From Sepiola atlantica (Eukaryota > Mollusca > Cephalopoda > Sepiida > Sepiolidae), in the NCBI GenBank assembly GCA_963556195.1, contig OY744525.1, forward strand, positions 77,721,844 to 77,785,843: a stretch of DNA of 64,000 nucleotides, written 5' to 3'. The notes beneath the pieces were generated by a model. The model saw only the letters and a program-made list of their open reading frames with translations, made no database searches and was not told the DNA's origin. Position 1 is the first letter of the stretch. The number at the start of each line of letters is the position of its first letter. Positions 12,120 through 23,833 of this stretch are shown here, one piece after another. Both the position numbers and the translations under genes were made by a program.

Positions 12120-12440
12120 TTTCCACCATTTCTTCAGGGAACTCGAAGTTGGATATTACCCCCCCCCCCCCCCCCCGCTCCCTGACACAGACAAACTGGT
12201 TTCTTTCTTTTCCTCCTTAGCTATTTTGATCTTTTGGAAATAGTTAAAAAAACGAATGAATTACTTTGTGACCTTTTGAAATTTCAAAGGAATTTAAAAA
12301 TATTTAAACTGTTTAATATAAAGTAATTCAAACGGCTCTAAAATTCTTAGAAAATCTTCATGTATTAAAAGATTGAAAGTTTGGGAAATTATTTAGCTCT
12401 TGCTCCCCTGCCTCAATATTGAGCTTGAGTAAAACATTTT
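12120..12440. repeat. Dispersed AT-rich repeat, copy 1
   Basis: Contains a C-homopolymer (about 12159-12176). The core CCTTTTGAAATTTCAAAGGA followed by AAAATTCTTAGAAAATC and AAAGTTTGGGAA recurs at about 50380-50550 in the same orientation and around 17270-17370 inverted. It is probably the 3' region of a retroelement; the family is unknown. Confidence 0.5.
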
Positions 12441-13748
12441 TTAAATATTATTGAAAAAACAAATATATGTAGCAATTTCTGGGGGTGGGGGATTGAACAT
12501 ACTACCCCCCACCCAAGAAAAATACTCCTCACCTCAATGTAAATTTGATAATCACACATTTAAATGTTTATTATTATTTATAAAATTAATCATTAAATAC
12601 CAGATTGGTCAAATAAAATAGTAACTTATATTTTATAATTTTAATGGCTGGTGGTCATGATGTTTTCAATCAATTTGGGAGAAATAGGTGAGATATTCCA
12701 ACCGTCCTATATTTCACTTGAACTTTATTTTAACGCCGAGTAGGAACAGCTAGTAATAAATATAATATATTTATTATGAGCTACTGTAATTTGAGGTCAC
12801 CAGAAGTAAAAAGTTAAAATCAATCTTTATCTTTGTGCGAGCGAATACTGTGCCGATGCTGACCTCAGTGTATATTTTCACTTTTTGCTTCATTTTACTT
12901 CAGTCAAAGTTCTCAGAAATCAAGGGGCCCCTTCCTGGCGCTAACACTTGATCTCTATATGAGATACATAGATATTCGAATATTCAATTAAAGTTCTCCT
13001 TTACCTGTCAAACGTTGAGTTAGTAAAGAAGTTATGAATATTAATTTTCCTCTCCCCAATTGACCAGTTAACTATGTTATAGCATATCTTTCTTGTGGTC
13101 TCTTGGTCTTACCGGATTCCAGGACAAGAATTCAACTGGTCTGATGGAGTATCCAGCTAAGTTGTGTTACTTGAGGTAACATTACTTGGAGAAGGTGCAC
13201 CATTCCTCATATGAGCCAGTGTATAGCCGTGTCGAGGGGATCTTATTTGGGCTTTGAATACTATGTTATATTTCAGGGTTTACTTGTAGAGTGAGCTATC
13301 CTCATGTCAGGTTTTCCTGACAAACTCTTGTACAGAGTGACCGAAGACACTCGAGGATGGTGTCTAGTAGGTAATTCAAACTTTCAAAATTCAAATAGTG
13401 TATATACATGTGGATATGTGTGTGCGCACATAATCATGTACATGCCTTAGGCACTTCATTGATTTGTATGTGTGCAGTCATATTTTCTGTATGGCCCATT
13501 CACATGCATGCGTATCGACTTATACTGGAGCAATAAAGTGCATGTACATGTGCCTTACTTCTTGCATATTCATATGCATATATGTGTGTGCATATACCTG
13601 TCCACTTGTTTTACCGTATATGTGAGGGAGTAGTAAATTTTCTACACCACTCTTCAAGTCAGCTTTATCATATATTTTTAAGCAATATAAAATAAATATC
13701 ATTTCAATTGTTTTTAAAACATTTTTCTCAATGTGAACTTAAAAAAAC

Positions 13749-13793
<45 letters not shown>

Positions 13794-13849
13794 AGAGCTT
13801 TAAAAATGTATAAATATATTAAAGAAATGTCCATGGTGAAACGAAATTC
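12441..13849. other. Gene 1 intron 2, unidentified sequence
   Basis: Mixed AT-rich DNA with a more balanced block at about 12880-13380 that may be old mobile DNA, then a (TA)n tract at about 13750-13790. I recognise no coding sequence. Confidence 0.4.
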
Positions 13850-14800
13850 TGAAATTTTTTCTCCTTCTGCATTTCTATCACCATATCCATTTCTCCATGT
13901 ACACCCTCAAAACCACCAGATTTGACCAGTCAAATCTTCTCCTACTGCATGTACTTCTTTCTCATCAACCTTACTATTTACTTTGATAATCCTGTCATAA
14001 AACTCATCTTTCATATCTTCACTCAAGCCACATTGTGGTGCATAAACAAATATAGCTATGGAAATTTTCTCACCAACCATCAATTTCATCAGTATGATTT
14101 GCTCATTTACACAATTAAATTCTATCATTTTATCTACCCATCTCTCTGCAATAAAAATACCAACTCCATCTGTTTTTTATTGAGGTCGTTCAGAAGTTTT
14201 GTTACCTTGGTAATACTATTGGAGCACAGGGGGTAGGGGAGCTGGTGCTAGTGTGATTGCAAGAGTTAGGAGTTAATGGAGTAAGTTCAGAGAACTTCTG
14301 CCATTACTAACCAGCAGAGCGTTACCATTATCAACTAAGGAAAAAGTTTATCAGGCATATGTATGTGTATGGAAGTGAAGCCTGGCCAGTGAAGTTTGAG
14401 GATATATGTTGCATGGAGAGAAAGGATATGAGAATGATACAGTAGATGTGTAATGTGAGTCTTAAAGAAAGGTTTAGATCTGATGACCTCAGAAGAAGAT
14501 TAAATCCGAACAATATAGGGAGATGTGTGCATGACAGGAGACTGCATTGCTATGGTCATGTTGAAAGACTGGATAAGAGTTCTTGGGTTAGTAGATATAG
14601 AACAATTGAGGTAACAGAGTCAGTCAGCAGGGAAGGCCAAAGAAAACATGGGAGGAAGTAATAATGATGAACTTCAGAGAAAGGTGGATAAATAAAGACC
14701 AGGTCAGAGATCGGTTAGTTTGGAAGTCAATTTCTAAAAGCCATCCAACACATGCCAGCATGTAAAATAGATGTTAAATTGTATTTGATGATGATGACGA
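13850..14800 (+). mobile_element. LINE copy with inverted 5' part (twin-priming structure)
   Basis: On the minus strand, 14160-13850 reads as part of an endonuclease/exonuclease/phosphatase domain (KLMVGEKISIAIFVYAPQCG, LSEDMKDEFYDRI, VNSKVDEKEV). From about 14165 the plus strand reads as an RT C-terminus (KFRELLPLLTSRALPLSTKE; LHCYGHVERLD; REGQRKHGRK). The copy ends at ACACATGCCAGCATGTAAAA and a TGATGATGATGACGA tail near 14800. Stops and frameshifts are present. The RT core between the two parts is missing. Confidence 0.7.
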
Positions 14801-15132
14801 CTTTATATTGTTCTATCAAATGGTCTTTTTCTGGAAAAAAGTCTAACATTCTGTGTGAATATGAATATAATATATTTAACAAAATCAAGTATAAGAGAGA
14901 AGATCTTGTCTGATAGTTTTATTCATAGTAAATGCATTATGCTTTTTTATTGTAGTTTTTAGTAAATGATATTCAGAATTTATTATACAACATTTTCAAT
15001 TCAAATAAGTCTTATCTAGATCACAGCTATTGGTTTATTTTAGTAATATTAATTAATCTTTAAATGTAAGGTTTACATTTGAAGTTCTGAGATATGAAAC
15101 TAATGATGTTTTTCTTTTAATTTTTTTTTCAG

Positions 15133-15422
15133 ATATATACCCTTCCCAATATTGCAATCCTCCTCCTTCACAAATTGATCAACGTCCTACAACAGAAACA
15201 AGACCTTTAGGACAGACTGTCAGCTACCCTAGTGATACAACAATAGTAGCAAGAGGTTTCTACACACCCTACATGAATGACAACAGTCCTCATACAGATG
15301 CAAAGTCTGACTCTGGTGCTGACAACAATAGTTTATCCAGTAGACAGTTACAATCAAGAAATATATCTGCAAGTGGTAGTCAGTCTTCAATCAACAGACC
15401 ACTACCACCCTTACCATCCTAG
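15133..15422 (+). CDS. Protocadherin gene 1, exon 3 (cytoplasmic C-terminus, type a)
   Basis: A 290-nt terminal coding exon after the acceptor TTTTTCAG. The phase-1 junction makes Asp from G/AT, giving DIYPSQYCNPPPSQ. It then has SYPSDTTIVARGFYTPYMN and ends GSQSSINRPLPPLPS followed by TAG. RPLPPLP fits the class I SH3 ligand pattern. It is closely similar to gene 4 and then gene 6. AATAAA signals lie at 15709 and 15722. The splice is 10.7 kb from exon 2, across intron filled with mobile DNA. Confidence 0.92.
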
Positions 15423-16098
15423 AAATAATGTGCCGTTATTTTAATCCCTAACATAAATGTATATTTAAAAAAAACTTTAAAAATGAATTTATTAACTAGT
15501 TAGATTTCTTTTAATTTCAAACTAGTGAATTGCTTTTACTTCAACTTTTAGTCAAATCTTTTGTCTGCAATTCTTGCTAAGAACAATAATACATTTACAT
15601 TGTTTGTTTTTAAAGAAAAGTTTGTTGCTACTTTTATTCATGACCAAGTCGTAAACATTTTTTTTTATTGCACATAAGTTACCTTTGTTTTTAAATCGGT
15701 CTTTATTTAATAAATACTTAAAATAAATGTATAAAATGTCCTTTCTTTTACTTAATTTTTTTAAGTGTATATTCTTAAAGTTTTAAACAATTTAAATTGC
15801 CACAGACTTCATAAACACTTCCATTGAACATTGTTTAAAATTTGTTTGTGAAGCTCTCTTTTCTGTGGTATGATTTGATAACAAATGAATGATGATGACA
15901 AACTGACAGCTTGTAAAATACCTTTAAGAATTGCTATTATTATAATTTTATTTTGGCATCATTGCTTCTCAAAATAAAAATTTTAAAAATCTGCGGCGAT
16001 TATATTTGATCCCTTGAAATTTAAATTAGTAACAGAATAAAAGGACAACATAAGGATTTTAGGTTAAATTGTTTTATAGAATCTGTTACAAAGATCGT
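15423..16098 (+). other. Gene 1 3' UTR and intergenic DNA
   Basis: The first bases after the stop match those after gene 4 exon 3 (AATAATGTGCC.TTATTT), so the duplication extends into the 3' UTR. Candidate AATAAA signals lie at 15709 and 15722. There is no other gene. Confidence 0.5.
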
Positions 16099-16505
16099 GC
16101 ATCAACAATGACAGAAAGAGTAGAGTAGATTATGATAGAAGAATAGCCTTTTTTCTAATGTATTTTGAAATTTCTTTTTCTTTCATTAATTTATATTTAA
16201 TTCAATATTTGCACCTATTTTTATTTTTTAATTTATTAAAATAATAATAAGTATATTTTAAAAAAAAATCATTTTTATGGATAAAATTAAAATTTGTTTA
16301 CTCAGTTTCGTAGCCCATGATGTTTTTCTCTATTCTCTAAAGAGTGTTTATAGCAGCCATTTTACAGGCTGCATATAACATAGGACTGCTGGATAATATA
16401 TAGCTGAAACAAAGAGAAACATGTCACCATGATGGAATAAAGCAGTATTATATGAAGTGTTCTCAGTGTTGCTGTTATATAGTATAAACAGCTTTCAAAA
16501 CAAAG
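16099..16505 (+). promoter_or_regulatory. Gene 2 promoter module and non-coding first exon
   Basis: Block A is at about 16099-16148 (CAGAAAGAGTAGAGTAGATTA, then GAAGAATAG). Block B at 16351-16392 reads TAGCAGCCATTTTACAGGCT then CATAGGACTGCTGG. The donor ACAAAG/GTAAAT is at 16505/16506. The module is nearly identical to that of gene 5, matching their shared ectodomain class. The spliced acceptor is CAG at 18071-18073. Confidence 0.7.
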
Positions 16506-18073
16506 GTAAATTGCTTTTATCTAATTTTACTATTTTTATATATGTACAAAAAAGACTAGAGAGAAAATTGTAAAAACGAATTCTGAGATATTTATCATCA
16601 GTCATAATGTACACAAAATGTATGCTTCATATGAATTTTATCAAAATAATAAACTATTCAGTATTTCTGTACGATTCATAGAGCATTCTTTCTGATAAAA
16701 ATTTTATCAAAATTCGTTTCAATGATTTTTGCTCATGAGGAATATTTTAAAGCTATTTTACCTAAAAATATAACAATTCATTGTAACATTTTAGCTTTTT
16801 TATAAATTTGTTTTGAATTATACATTTGGAACATTTTTCATAAATCTTTATTCAGATAATGCTAATACTTGTAAGACTAGAGAAAAAGCTTTAAAGATTT
16901 GTTGCAAGATAATTTCTCCATGATGTTTATTCTTGTTTACCCAGCATTTCTTTTTGTGGTAACATTTGTATGTGCTTATTCATGTTGCTGGTAAATAAAT
17001 AGAAATTTATGCTAAACTATCCGTACCTACCCAGCGTTGCCCGGGAGTTTTTGACTTACATTTTGGATTTTCTTCTTTTTTTTACCAAATTATTTTTAAA
17101 AAATAGGATTTTGAAAGTTAAATTTAATTATTACAGTATCGTTTGATCAATATATTATTAATTGAACCAAATCTTTATAAAACTATGACGAATTTTGTTA
17201 CGGTAATGGCTTTTAATCTCTATTTATAAACTTATTGGATGTAAGTAGCTTCTATTTCAATCTTTTAATACATGATGATTTGCTAAGAATTTTACAACCA
17301 GGAATGACTTTCTATTTGACAGTTTAAATGTTTCCAAATTCCTTTCAAATTTTGAAGGGTCACAAATGGGTGATATAAAATGCATCCTGGTAGATTTAAT
17401 TTCATAATTAAATTATTTTTCTAAATAGGATTTTTAAAAGGTTTGTTTAAGTAGTTTTAACTATTGCATTTTTTGATTTCAATAAATAATCAATTAATAA
17501 TAAATAAAAAATTGTAAGTCACATAAGAGTGAGAAGCACACATACACAAACTCAGACACATGAGAAGTAGTCACACAATTTTATTAATTTATAAATGTGA
17601 GGTAATCATTAAGTTTCAATTAACATTTGATTTAATTAAACATTGTCATTTTAATTTAAAAATAAACATATCATGTATCTAAAATTCTTATACTGCTGCC
17701 TATGTTTATTAAAATAAAAAGAAGAAACATGAAAAATTCCATTGATTTATTTTTTTATTTTATTATATCGTGAATATTTTGCCAAATTTTTTTAATTCAA
17801 GATTTTTATTGTCTCTAAATGATCTTCACTAGAATTTATTTTCCTTATAATTAATTTATTTTCTTTCATGAATTTTTGCATATTTAATGTTATCATTAAA
17901 CACACAAAACAATTGAGTCTTAATTTGTTTTCTTAAATAAATCAATATTTGTTGTGACTAATCATTGAATACTTTATTTATCATGACACTATGAAAGTTA
18001 ATATTTCCATATCTTTTATAAATATGAGTGTGTACTTTTAAACTATAATAATCGTTTTTCTTTTATATTTCAG
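16506..18073 (+). repeat. Gene 2 first intron with dispersed repeat copy 2
   Basis: From about 17025 the intron contains TACCCAGCGTTGCCCGGG, and then a segment (GGATTTTGAAAGTTAAATTT; TTAATTGAACCAAA) shared with about 35070-35580. Part of it (17270-17370) is the inverse of the repeat at 12250-12350. This is retroelement-derived and the family is uncertain. The remainder is AT-rich with no gene. Confidence 0.55.
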
Positions 18074-18131
18074 AGTAATAACAGAATCCTCTCATAGAAA
18101 ATAATTATTCATATTCTCATCTGGAACGAAA

Positions 18132-20528
18132 ATGATAGTGAAAGTATATATTTTTATGTTTACATTCTCTTTATCTGAGTGCATAGATCTCACATATTAT
18201 GTTGAGGAAGGGAAGAGTCCTGGTAACTATTTAGGAGATATAGGGCTGGACTCAGAAGTGATGAAAGACACAGCTACAGACAAACAGAACAAAATTACTT
18301 TTAGCCTATTGCAACAAAGTCTCATTGGTACTTCTCCAATGTTTAGAATTTCAGAAAAATCAGGAAAACTCTATACAGCCCAAACTCTAGATGCTGAGAC
18401 TATTTGTACTTTTAAAAAAGAATGTTTTAAAATGGTTGACATTGCTGTTCAAAAAGCAACAACTGTTTTTAAGTTGTTAGAAGTGAAAGTGATTATACAA
18501 GACATTAATGATCATCAACCTGAATTTCCAGATAAACAAGTCAATATTGAGTTTGAAGAAAATGTTGTTCCTGGAACGAAGATATTAATTCCGAATGCAA
18601 TGGACAGAGATGTAGGTGTTCTCAATTCTCAATTAACATATCATCTGAAAATAAACAAAGATGAACCTTTTTCATTATCAGTTGCAAAAAACGTGGATGG
18701 TACATCAAGATTGGATATAAATTTAGAAAGCCAACTTGACAGAGAAGTAAAAGATTGCTATAAGATTCAAGTCATTGCAAAAGATGGTGGCTCTCCACCC
18801 AAACAGAGTACATTAGATGTTCTTATTACAGTGACAGATGTCAATGATAATGCTCCAATCTTTACCCAAAATGTTTATAATGTTACTGTTAACAACATGG
18901 TTGATACTAATAAAGCTGTGGCAGCATTATCGGCAAAAGATTCAGATTCAGGAAAAAATGGAATGGTTTCATATTATTTCAGTAGTAAAACTTCAGATAT
19001 TGGGAAAAACATTTTTCAAATAAATGAACATTCTGGAGAAATATTTTTCAGTAAAAAGATAGAATTCATGCAGCAATCAACATATGAACTATATGTTAAG
19101 GCTGAAGATAAAGGTGACCCTCCACTCAGTTCTATTGTAATGGTTGTAGTAAATTTAATTAACCAGCAGAATAATCCTCCAAGTATTAAAGTAAATTTTG
19201 TTTCAACATCAAAGGACAACACTGTTGATATTTCTGAAGACATAAAAGTTGGGAGTTTCATTGCATATGTGAAAGTCATTGACCCGGATATTGGCAATGA
19301 TGGAGAGGTGAGTTGTTACCTGACACATAAAAAATTTCAGCTTCGAAATATGGGTACACAGAAATATCAAGTTATAGTAAAAGATTATTTAGACAGAGAG
19401 AAAAATGACCATCATGATATTATCATCCATTGTAAAGATAAAGGAAATCCTCCATTGAAAAGTAGAAGTAAATTCTCAGTTCAAGTGACAGATGTTAATG
19501 ATGTGGAACCAGTGTTTTCAAAACAATTATTTAAATTCTTCATTGATGAAAACCAGAGATCAAAAATTCCTATTGGCACCATCAATGCCACAGATCCAGA
19601 CTTGGGACTTGGAGGTAAACTGTCTTTTTCTTTACTGACCACTAATAAACAATTTGTACCATTTCGAATCACTGAAACTGGATTAATCTCTTCAATTATG
19701 TCTTTAGACCATGAGTTTCAAGATACTTATAATTTTGAAGTGTTTGTAAAAGACAAAGGAAGTCCATCATTGAATAACACAGTGAATGTGATTGTTAAGG
19801 TGAGAGATGAAAATGATAATGCTCCATATTTCACATTTCCCAGTGTTAATCCTTATAATATGGATGTAACATATTACCCCCATCATACAAAGAATATCAG
19901 CCAGATAAAGGCATCAGACAGTGACAGTCAAGAAAATGCATTTCTAAAATATGAAATAATCAGAGGCAATAGCAAACAGATATTCAGCATCAACCAGTAC
20001 ACTGGTTTGTTAGGTTCAACTCATGTCCTAAGCCAACAAGATGCTGGCTCATATGAGCTGGAGTTTCTAGTGAAGGACAGTGGTAGCCCAGTTCTATCAG
20101 CCAGAACTACTGTATATTTGACACTGACCGTAAGCAACAAGACATCAGAAATGTTAAATGCTGTTAACATCAAAAAAGATAACAAGATCCACCTGACTTC
20201 AGCAATTATCATTGTGTCTGTAGCAGTGACAATAGCTGTGATCATTACAGCTTCAATCTCAGTGTGTATCCTTCGCTGTTGCAATCCTCGAAGTGTTCCA
20301 GTAGTAGAAGGCGGATATGTGAGTAGTGGTCAGAGACATTTGATAAGTCCTCCTTACCCAGCAAATCCTTGGTCTAATGTTACTCTCCCTACAAATGATG
20401 CAGTTAATATGAGAAGAAGCAGTCAACCACCAACACCTAGAATGCAAACCCATCCTTACTCAAGCGCTCAACAACTGTCGTCCTCTCAAGCACCAAAACT
20501 ACAGTCAGCCCCAGATTCTGTTTCACAG
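18132..20528 (+). CDS. Protocadherin gene 2, exon 1 (EC1-EC6, TM; ectodomain class B)
   Basis: 799 codons with the same layout as gene 1: signal peptide 1-17 (ends LSEC), then six cadherin repeats with linkers DINDHQPEF (124), DVNDNAPIF (236), NQQNNPPSI (344), DVNDVEPVF (454) and DENDNAPYF (559), a helix at about 690-714 and a juxtamembrane tail. EC1-EC4 are class B (LLQQSLIGTSPMF; CTFKKEC loop), closest to gene 5, but from the EC4/EC5 linker onward the DNA matches class A genes. Odd points: the near-invariant EC6 Cys (GLLCSTHVL) is Gly here, and EC2 has an extra Cys (KDCYKIQ) where gene 5 has Ser. Exon 2 is 22647-22800 and exon 3 is 27635-27924, giving a protein of 946 aa. Retaining the next intron adds Val-Tyr and stops (801 aa). 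Confidence 0.95.
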
Positions 20529-22646
20529 GTATATTGATTACTTTGATCATTTTAACTGTATTACTGTACTACAGATACTTGTGTACATCACACTTTCCTT
20601 ATGTTTTTTTTTTAATTTCAAAACTGCAATATATTTCAAATTAAATATATGTAAACCATATATTTGTATATCAATATACAATGAACTTATTGACATTCAC
20701 ATCTATTGTAAACAACTTTTCATTTTGTTTTAAAAAAAAGACTTAAAATTTTTATAGTGAAATTAATAATTAAAAAATTTCTTTAAAAAAATTTTTATAA
20801 CATTATGTTGAAAATAAAAAATAAAACAAGATATTATTAGTTGAATCTAATTATACTAAAAAATATTTTTTATAACTATCACAGCTTTCATTGAATCTGT
20901 AGTGGGGAAACGAAATTAGCAAAAAGAATGACAAAGTCAATCCATACAAAAATATATTTTGTCTATTTATTGACAACAGATAACAGCTTGGAAAAATAAC
21001 CAAAATTGATGGGTGTATTTGATTAGTTGTGTGTATGAAGTTAGTAATTGTGAATACAGTGTTCTGCAGAATGTTTAAAGTAAGAAGGACTGATTTAGTC
21101 TGTGTAAAACAAGTGGTGTACACATGTTTGTCTGCTGTCGCTGTGTTTTCACAAGTTGTGATAGTTTCTTGTTGTGTGTGCATCAGCTGCCACCACTAGT
21201 TGATGAGGAGTGTTTATGTTCCTGCTCCATTGTGGTTGGTCTGAGAGAAACTAGAGACTGAGACCAAAAGTTGATGTATTTGGTTTTAATATGAAACTGG
21301 GTGGCTCCTAGCGTTAAACACAAAATATTCTAACGTCAATGCTGCAACACCAATTGCATTTAATTTCAACCCATGTCAGCATGTAAAACAGTCGTTAAAC
21401 TAAATATGATGATGATTGGTTCAAAAAGATATTGATACTAAGATCTTATTTAATCAACAGTCGATATTTTTAAACAACAGTTGCTTGTTTCTGCTGCTTA
21501 ATGAAACAAGCTTCTACAGATCCTTTTGCACTGTTGAACATATGAAAAAAATAAAAATAATAGTGCTTACTTTTGCCTTTATGAAATACTTTATTTTAGT
21601 AATTCTTAAATTCTTGTAAATTGTCATGGGGACAAAAGTAATTGAAAGGAATAGAAAAAATGAAAGATTTTTTTACGTTTTACTAATTATTATCTTGTTT
21701 TATTTTTTCTTAAAGAAAAGAAATCATGAAACCCTTTCACAAATTACACTTTAAAACTTTAATGTAAAGGAGAAAACTTATGATGTTTTCTTGCCTTAAA
21801 TGTATGAATACTAATTTTATCATATTTATATTTATGTCCTCCCTTATTTTGTCCTTTAGTCCTCACATTCCACGAGCGATGTTTCTGACAAAGGGGAAAG
21901 AATTTCTGTTTTCTGGGTCGGAATCTATCCATCTAACACTTATTGTTGGCTAGTTTTTTACCTTAAAGTAGTTTTTACTTTTAGCGCCTTACATGAAGTG
22001 GCTTCATGCCTTGCCTGGAGCGACTTCCATAAAGAAAAAATGTAAACATTAAGTTTTTAGTTAAAAAGTGCATGACTATACTGATATAGTCAGTTTAGAA
22101 AGTTCAATTAGTGAATAATTGCTAGTCTCTATTGTACGATTTAAACAAATTACAGTTTGGGGGGGGGTATTCTTTTATTGAAAGTAATGATTGTTTTTGT
22201 TTTTAGATCATTTTTATTTTTCTATACTTTTTTATCATACAAATATTGATGCAAAAGATTAATATATTTTATCTATGAATAATGTAAAATTTTGTGAATT
22301 TTAAATTTCTGAATTGAGTATTTTATATCTTAAGCTAATAAATGAAACAATAGTAAAGCCTTTTACTTTTTTTTGTCTATACAAAACTGATAAAGTTTCT
22401 ATGTTCAAAATAACTCTGTTTTAAATCCTTTAACTGAATTATTCAAAATCAAATTGTGTAGAAATATGTAATTGGCCAATGAGGTAATAGTGTGAAAATA
22501 AATGGAAATCAAAATAACTATTAATGGTAAAAATACAATTGTATTGGAATAATTTTTAAAAGTTTCTTTATTTTGAATTCTGATTACAAATCTCATTTAA
22601 TGTTGCAATGTTTCATGACTTATATAGAATTCTTTCTTATTATTAG
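20529..22646 (+). other. Gene 2 intron between coding exons 1 and 2
   Basis: 2118 bp, AT-rich. It holds a SINE-like tail (see 21190-21415) and a G-run near 22157. Its 3' end before exon 2 is similar to the matching part of gene 3 (around 34400-34694), consistent with shared descent of the type-b cytoplasmic exons. Confidence 0.5.
21190..21415 (+). mobile_element. SINE/LINE 3' tail fragment
   Basis: Ends CAACCCATGTCAGCATGTAA then a GTTAAACTAAATATGATGATGATT tail, which parallels the 3' end of the LINE copy at 14750-14800. This is the tail shared by an octopus LINE and its dependent SINEs. The body is too decayed to show a clear tRNA-like head. Confidence 0.45.
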
Positions 22647-22800
22647 ATGTATCTTCAAGATGTAGCTTTACCTGCTGGCAGGGACAGAAACAAGAAAAGA
22701 ACTAACAGGACACAAGACTATTCGAGTGGGAAATCTTCACAAAACCCAAATAGAATTGTCTGGAATGAAGAAGAGGCATTACAAACAGAAAATCTAACTG
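22647..22800 (+). CDS. Protocadherin gene 2, exon 2 (cytoplasmic, type b)
   Basis: A 154-nt exon between TATTAG and ACTG/GTAAGT, phase 0 in and phase 1 out. It encodes MYLQDVALPAGRDRNKK and ends EEEALQTENLT. Closest to gene 3 exon 2, with a three-codon difference in length. No start is implied by its ATG. Confidence 0.9.
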
Positions 22801-23795
22801 GTAAGTTTTTAAAAGATTTAACCAAAGAAACATTTTAGTTCTATTCTAGCATATTTTATTTCTGTTAAATATTAATGAAAAGAAATTGTTTTTTTTTTCA
22901 AATTTTAACTTGTAATTGTGTAGTACTAAAGATAATTGATACCCTTCTCACCCCTTTGTTAATAATGGAATATGCTACATTTCTGTAGTATATTAAGAGT
23001 GGATATTTTATCCTATTTGTGACGGTAGGTAACAAAAAGTTAAATGAAGCTTATCAGTAAGTTATTCCGGCTTCCAGATTTTATTACAAATTGTAAAATA
23101 TATCATAATGAATAGATGCAAAAGTTTTGTCCATCTATCTTAACTATATTAACATCAAAACACATTAGGATTATTTAATTCTAATGATTTTATTTATCTT
23201 CCTCCCACAAGGTAAGATGTGACAAGGTCGGGAAAGTGGGACTTGAAAAACCAGTGCCCGAAAATTTGAGCACTCTGGCCATTAAAAATTGCCTGGGTAG
23301 TCCCGTCGGCATTTCCCGGTAGGGGCGCCTCAGGCAATTAGCAATAAACTAACCCCTTCTCAAAGGGTGAGAAGTCAAAGCCTGGGAGGGTGCACCTCCT
23401 AGAACTGCATTGACCGACAACCAATAGACCGGCGTAAATCCAGACCCGAAGGCCCGAACGATACCGGTTTATTAGGCGGGGTACCGGCGTAAATCAAGAC
23501 CTGAAGGCAGGCATCTCCAACTCACTCAAATCTCGATTTTGCTCATTTGCATATTTATTTATTTTTAATAAATTAATATTCTGTAATATACCTTTCTACT
23601 TTGTATTGTCACATTTTCTCCTACATACGGAATCGTTTTATCGATAGTACTATTATTATGATTATAAATAAAATAAGATAAAGAGATTTTATAAAAAAAA
23701 AATGATAACGTTTAAAAACTTATTTAAAATTTTCATTTTCAAGGGAAATAATTCACTTCCGGCTTTAGTAAAGTGTCAAATATCACTGAGGTGTC

Positions 23796-23833
23796 AAGAA
23801 CAGATACTACACTTTGATCTTAGCCAAAAGGCC
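23796..23833 (-). ncRNA. U2 snRNA 5'-end fragment (not a functional gene)
   Basis: The reverse complement matches the U2 snRNA 5' region (GGCCTTTTGGCTAAGATC...GTGTAGTATCTGTTCTT) over about 38 nt with one extra base. Only this segment is present: the Sm site and 3' hairpins are not seen. It is therefore part of a repeat and not a working snRNA gene. Confidence 0.7.

Noticed and set aside
20851..21183. A 110-codon minus-strand open frame in the gene 2 intron
   Set aside because: No domain, no splice context and AT-rich composition; it adjoins a SINE-like fragment.
23796..23833. A functional U2 snRNA gene
   Set aside because: Only about 38 nt of the 5' region is present, without Sm site or 3' stem-loops.
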